Origin: JBDXHU01 sp039989475 | Lineage (GTDB): Bacteria > Pseudomonadota > Gammaproteobacteria > Pseudomonadales > Halieaceae | Direction of reading: 5' to 3' | DNA length: 64,000 bases | Assembly (NCBI GenBank): GCA_039989475.1 | Contig: JBDXHU010000009.1 | Span: forward strand, 372,001-436,000 | Shown: in pieces, positions 61,292 to 64,000 of the stretch | Layout of the letters: every line of letters starts with the position of its first letter | How positions within the stretch are numbered: position 1 is the first letter of the stretch | Notes under the pieces: generated by a model | Told to the model about the DNA's origin: nothing | Seen by the model: only the letters and a program-made list of their open reading frames with translations | Database searches by the model: none | Position numbers and translations under genes: made by a program

Positions 61292-64000
61292 TTGGGGACC
61301 GAGGGGGAAAGCGTTCTAGACGTGGGTGGCTTGCGCCTGGATGCATCTACCCAGCGCCTGACGGTGAACGGCCGGACAGTTGACTTGCGCCCCAAGAGCT
61401 GGGATTTACTCAGCTACATGGCGGCAAGACCAGGGTTATTGCTGACCAAAAGGGAGCTGATTGAGGCCGTCTGGGCAGACCGTGTGGTAACCGAGGCCAG
61501 TTTGAATCAGGCGGTAAGGGAGTTGCGCAAGACACTAGGGGATGACGCCCGGTCACCGCGATATATAGAGACCGTCCATCGTCGTGGATTTCGGTTTATA
61601 GCCGGCACCGGGGAGCACGGCAGTTCTTCTGGGCCTCAGGCGACACAAGTTACTACGACCGGCCAGGGTAAAGGGAAACTGTTCGGGCGAGAGCAGGAGC
61701 TAGCCTACCTGCAAGAACGGTTCAAGCAGGCCGCAGACGGCCAGCGCCAGCTCTGCTTCATAACCGGGGAGCCTGGAATCGGTAAGACCAGCCTCGTTCA
61801 AGCGTTTCTGGATTCAATCCCCCCAGGGGAAGGGAGTAAGACACCGCTCATAGGACTGGGACAATGTATCGACCAGCACGGTGAAGGTGAGGCCTATCTA
61901 CCCATCCTGGAAACGATCGATCGCCTGGCTCGTGGGCCCAACGGAGAACGAGTACAGCGGCAACTGCAACGTTATGCGCCCACCTGGCTTATACAATTAC
62001 CCTGGCTCCAGCCCTCCACCGGACCGGAATACGACCCTCAGCTGCTTGCGGCGACACCAACCCGGATGCTGCGTGAATTTTGCGTTTTCTGCGAAGCGAT
62101 TGCGGCCGAATCGCCGCTGGTCCTTTGGTTGGAGGATTTGCACTGGAGCGACCACTCCACGATCGACCTGCTGCATGCTCTGGCACGCCGACAAGAGGCC
62201 TCCCACATCCTGGTGGTGGCAAGTTACCGTCCAGTAGACGCAGCCCTGCTTGACGCCCCGGTGCGTGCGCTCAAGCAGACCCTGATACAGCACAATACAG
62301 CCACCGAACTGCCCCTGGAGTTACTTACGCTGGATGGGGTAGGCGCCTATCTCGCAGCGCGTTTCGAGGGAATCGAACAGTTGCCGAAGCTGACCAGAGC
62401 CATCCACGAGACCACTGACGGCAATCCTCTGTTCATGGTAACACTCGCCAACTACCTGGTATCCAAGCACGTATTGATCCGTGATCAGAACCTCTGGACC
62501 GCCGCCGGGGCCCTCGACTCCATCCGTGAACAAAGTCCAGATAGCCTTAAAGGTATTGTCGAACTGCAGCTGAAACAGGCGACGGATGAAGAGCTGTCCC
62601 TGCTAGAGACAGCCAGCGTCCTGGGCACATTGTTTTCTTCCCGCACGATTGCCCACATACTGGAATCGGATCTGGATGCCGTGGAGCAGGCCTTTGACCA
62701 ACTGGCAAGGCATGGCCTGGTTCTCTCGCAAGCTGGTAGCGTGGATTGGCCCGACAACCGTGTGAGCCAGGACTATACATTTATCCACGAAGTCTTCCGA
62801 CGGACCTTGTACGACAGCATCTCGCCAGCCAGACTCCAGCAGCTACACCTGTGTGCCGGAGAGGCTCTGGAAGAGGCGCATGGGAGTCACGCGGATGCGG
62901 TTGCAGCGGTGCTCGCATTACATTTCGAAGCAGGCCGCGATCACGCGCGTGCCATCAAATACCTGCAACTGGCGGCAGAGCGTGCCCGACAGCTCGGGCC
63001 AGCCAGTGAGGCCGCACAGTATCTCGAGCGAGCGCTGGCGTTGATCGCCTCGCAGCCGCCTACAACTGAATCCCGGAAGAGTGAACTGGACCTCCGCCTG
63101 AACCTGATGCGGGGGGCGTATTTTACCTGGGCTGGCTACACGCCCGAGAAGAAGAAAGACAATCTGCAGCGGGCACTGATACTGTGTGACGAGCTCCAGG
63201 ATGACGCATGCAAAGCACCGTTGCTGTCGCTCCAGATCGGCTCCCAGGTTCTGGCAGGGGATATGATCGGTGCTGAGCAGACCATGCGCCAGTTCCGGTC
63301 TGCGGCCGAGAACGTGGACAATCCAGTTCTGCTGTCCCATGAACCGATGTGCTCGGGTGTTCGCGACCTGATATCGGGAAACCTGCATACCGCAGAGGAA
63401 CACTTCAAACGCAGTATCGCGATGCTCGCAAACGCGGATTTAAGAGAACCGATACGATTGTTCGGTCACGATCCGGTGGTAGTTTCGCTGGGTTATTCCA
63501 CGATTTCGATCTGGCTGTTGGGCTTCCCCGATGAAGCGCGGCACCGCGTCCGGCTCGCCCGAACACGATCAGAAGCAATAGGCGCACCGCTGACACTGGT
63601 GAACGCGCTGGATATGGCCCTGTCTGTTGAGCACTTTCGCGGTGATCTGGAGGCGGCGCGACCACTGGCGAACGCGCTCGATGCTTGTATGGAAAGCTAT
63701 GGCGTTGAATACACCTACTCTCGTCCGGTAGCCGCCCGCAATTGGATATTGCTCAGCAGCGGAGATGCAGAGGCAGCTATGGGCTGTATGAAAAGGGACA
63801 TCGCTGAAGTCCTCAAGTCCGGCCATGGTATTTTTCACAGCTTGATGTACAACACGCTGGCGCAGGCCAGCCTCGCCGCGGGCGCCGTGGCCGAAGGCAT
63901 GGAGGCAATCGAGCAGGCAATGCAGGTCGCCCACGGCGGTGAGCGGGTGCTGGAGGCCGAGTCATGGCGGCTCAAGGGCGAGTTGCTGCTCCTTGAACAG
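61292..64000 (+). CDS. large transcriptional regulator: winged-helix, ATPase and TPR-like domains (runs off window)
   Basis: 903 codons are visible and the frame is open to the window end. An OmpR/CadC-type winged-helix domain comes first (LDVGGLRLDAS ... LRPKSWDLLSYM ... VTEASLNQAVRELRKTLGD, about 12-105). An AAA-16-type ATPase follows: FGREQELAYL, Walker A GEPGIGKTS (Lys about 165), Walker B LVLWLEDLHWSD. The remainder is helical, with LGPASEAAQYLERAL and similar TPR-like repeats, as in AfsR- or MalT-like regulators. It is divergent from the small gene and alkylsulfatase, which it may control; the end of the gene lies outside. Start: TTG 61292 with AGG upstream; GTG 61322 is an alternative. 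Confidence 0.85.
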   Translation, partial: MGTEGESVLDVGGLRLDASTQRLTVNGRTVDLRPKSWDLLSYMAARPGLLLTKRELIEAVWADRVVTEASLNQAVRELRKTLGDDARSPRYIETVHRRGFRFIAGTGEHGSSSGPQATQVTTTGQGKGKLFGREQELAYLQERFKQAADGQRQLCFITGEPGIGKTSLVQAFLDSIPPGEGSKTPLIGLGQCIDQHGEGEAYLPILETIDRLARGPNGERVQRQLQRYAPTWLIQLPWLQPSTGPEYDPQLLAATPTRMLREFCVFCEAIAAESPLVLWLEDLHWSDHSTIDLLHALARRQEASHILVVASYRPVDAALLDAPVRALKQTLIQHNTATELPLELLTLDGVGAYLAARFEGIEQLPKLTRAIHETTDGNPLFMVTLANYLVSKHVLIRDQNLWTAAGALDSIREQSPDSLKGIVELQLKQATDEELSLLETASVLGTLFSSRTIAHILESDLDAVEQAFDQLARHGLVLSQAGSVDWPDNRVSQDYTFIHEVFRRTLYDSISPARLQQLHLCAGEALEEAHGSHADAVAAVLALHFEAGRDHARAIKYLQLAAERARQLGPASEAAQYLERALALIASQPPTTESRKSELDLRLNLMRGAYFTWAGYTPEKKKDNLQRALILCDELQDDACKAPLLSLQIGSQVLAGDMIGAEQTMRQFRSAAENVDNPVLLSHEPMCSGVRDLISGNLHTAEEHFKRSIAMLANADLREPIRLFGHDPVVVSLGYSTISIWLLGFPDEARHRVRLARTRSEAIGAPLTLVNALDMALSVEHFRGDLEAARPLANALDACMESYGVEYTYSRPVAARNWILLSSGDAEAAMGCMKRDIAEVLKSGHGIFHSLMYNTLAQASLAAGAVAEGMEAIEQAMQVAHGGERVLEAESWRLKGELLLLEQ

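Overview
The window reads as one contiguous, moderately GC-rich chromosome segment from a Gram-negative gammaproteobacterium. The gene set points to a marine aerobic heterotroph, perhaps of the Halieaceae (OM60/NOR5) group: a complete type II secretion operon, a FadL-type porin, a sodium-pumping oxaloacetate decarboxylase, LutABC, an alkylsulfatase and many peptide-handling genes. The placement is inferred from gene content, because no ribosomal RNA or other phylogenetic marker lies in the window.

Layout. 1-4.25 kb: the start of an aminopeptidase P gene, a metallo-beta-lactamase-fold hydrolase and divergent pyruvate phosphate dikinase. 4.4-10.1 kb: an orphan membrane histidine kinase, YccF and the proline catabolic enzyme PutA, whose N-terminus carries a 21-bp coding repeat. 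10.2-10.7 kb: a small membrane protein and rubredoxin. 10.7-22.1 kb: the whole gspC-N operon on the minus strand. 22.3-28.5 kb: an exported M20 amidohydrolase and the tight operon oadG-oadA-oadB-ubiX-fdhD. 28.6-40.9 kb: a TPP-dependent enzyme, a Yej/Opp-like peptide ABC importer, an M28 peptidase, a POT-family peptide transporter and a saccharopine-dehydrogenase-like oxidoreductase.

40.9-42.1 kb is the only gene-poor stretch. It holds a zinc-ribbon membrane protein, a roughly 197-bp palindromic element, a 38-residue lipoprotein gene and tRNA-Thr(CGT), with a 24-bp copy of the tRNA 3' end beside it. 42.1-47.0 kb: a large membrane protein of unknown function, then lutABC. 47-58.6 kb: a dienelactone hydrolase-like protein, an LLM oxidoreductase, a SYLF protein, a FadL-like porin, an nnrS / cyclic-2,3-diphosphoglycerate-synthase-like / carbamate kinase operon, an exported SDR, DusC, a rhomboid-like protein and three small envelope genes. 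58.7-64 kb: an SdsA-type alkylsulfatase, a small unknown gene, and the first 903 codons of a winged-helix/ATPase/TPR regulator that runs off the end.

Together the genes suggest growth on proteins, peptides, lipids and organic acids: secreted enzymes leave through the T2SS, peptides enter by two importers and are trimmed by peptidases, and lactate, proline and C3/C4 acids enter central metabolism through LutABC, PutA, OadGAB and PpdK. The least explained parts are the cyclic-diphosphoglycerate-synthase/carbamate-kinase/NnrS operon, the 41-42 kb palindrome and tRNA duplication, the exported SDR, and the envelope trio at 56.6-58.6 kb. I found no CRISPR array, intact insertion sequence or prophage.
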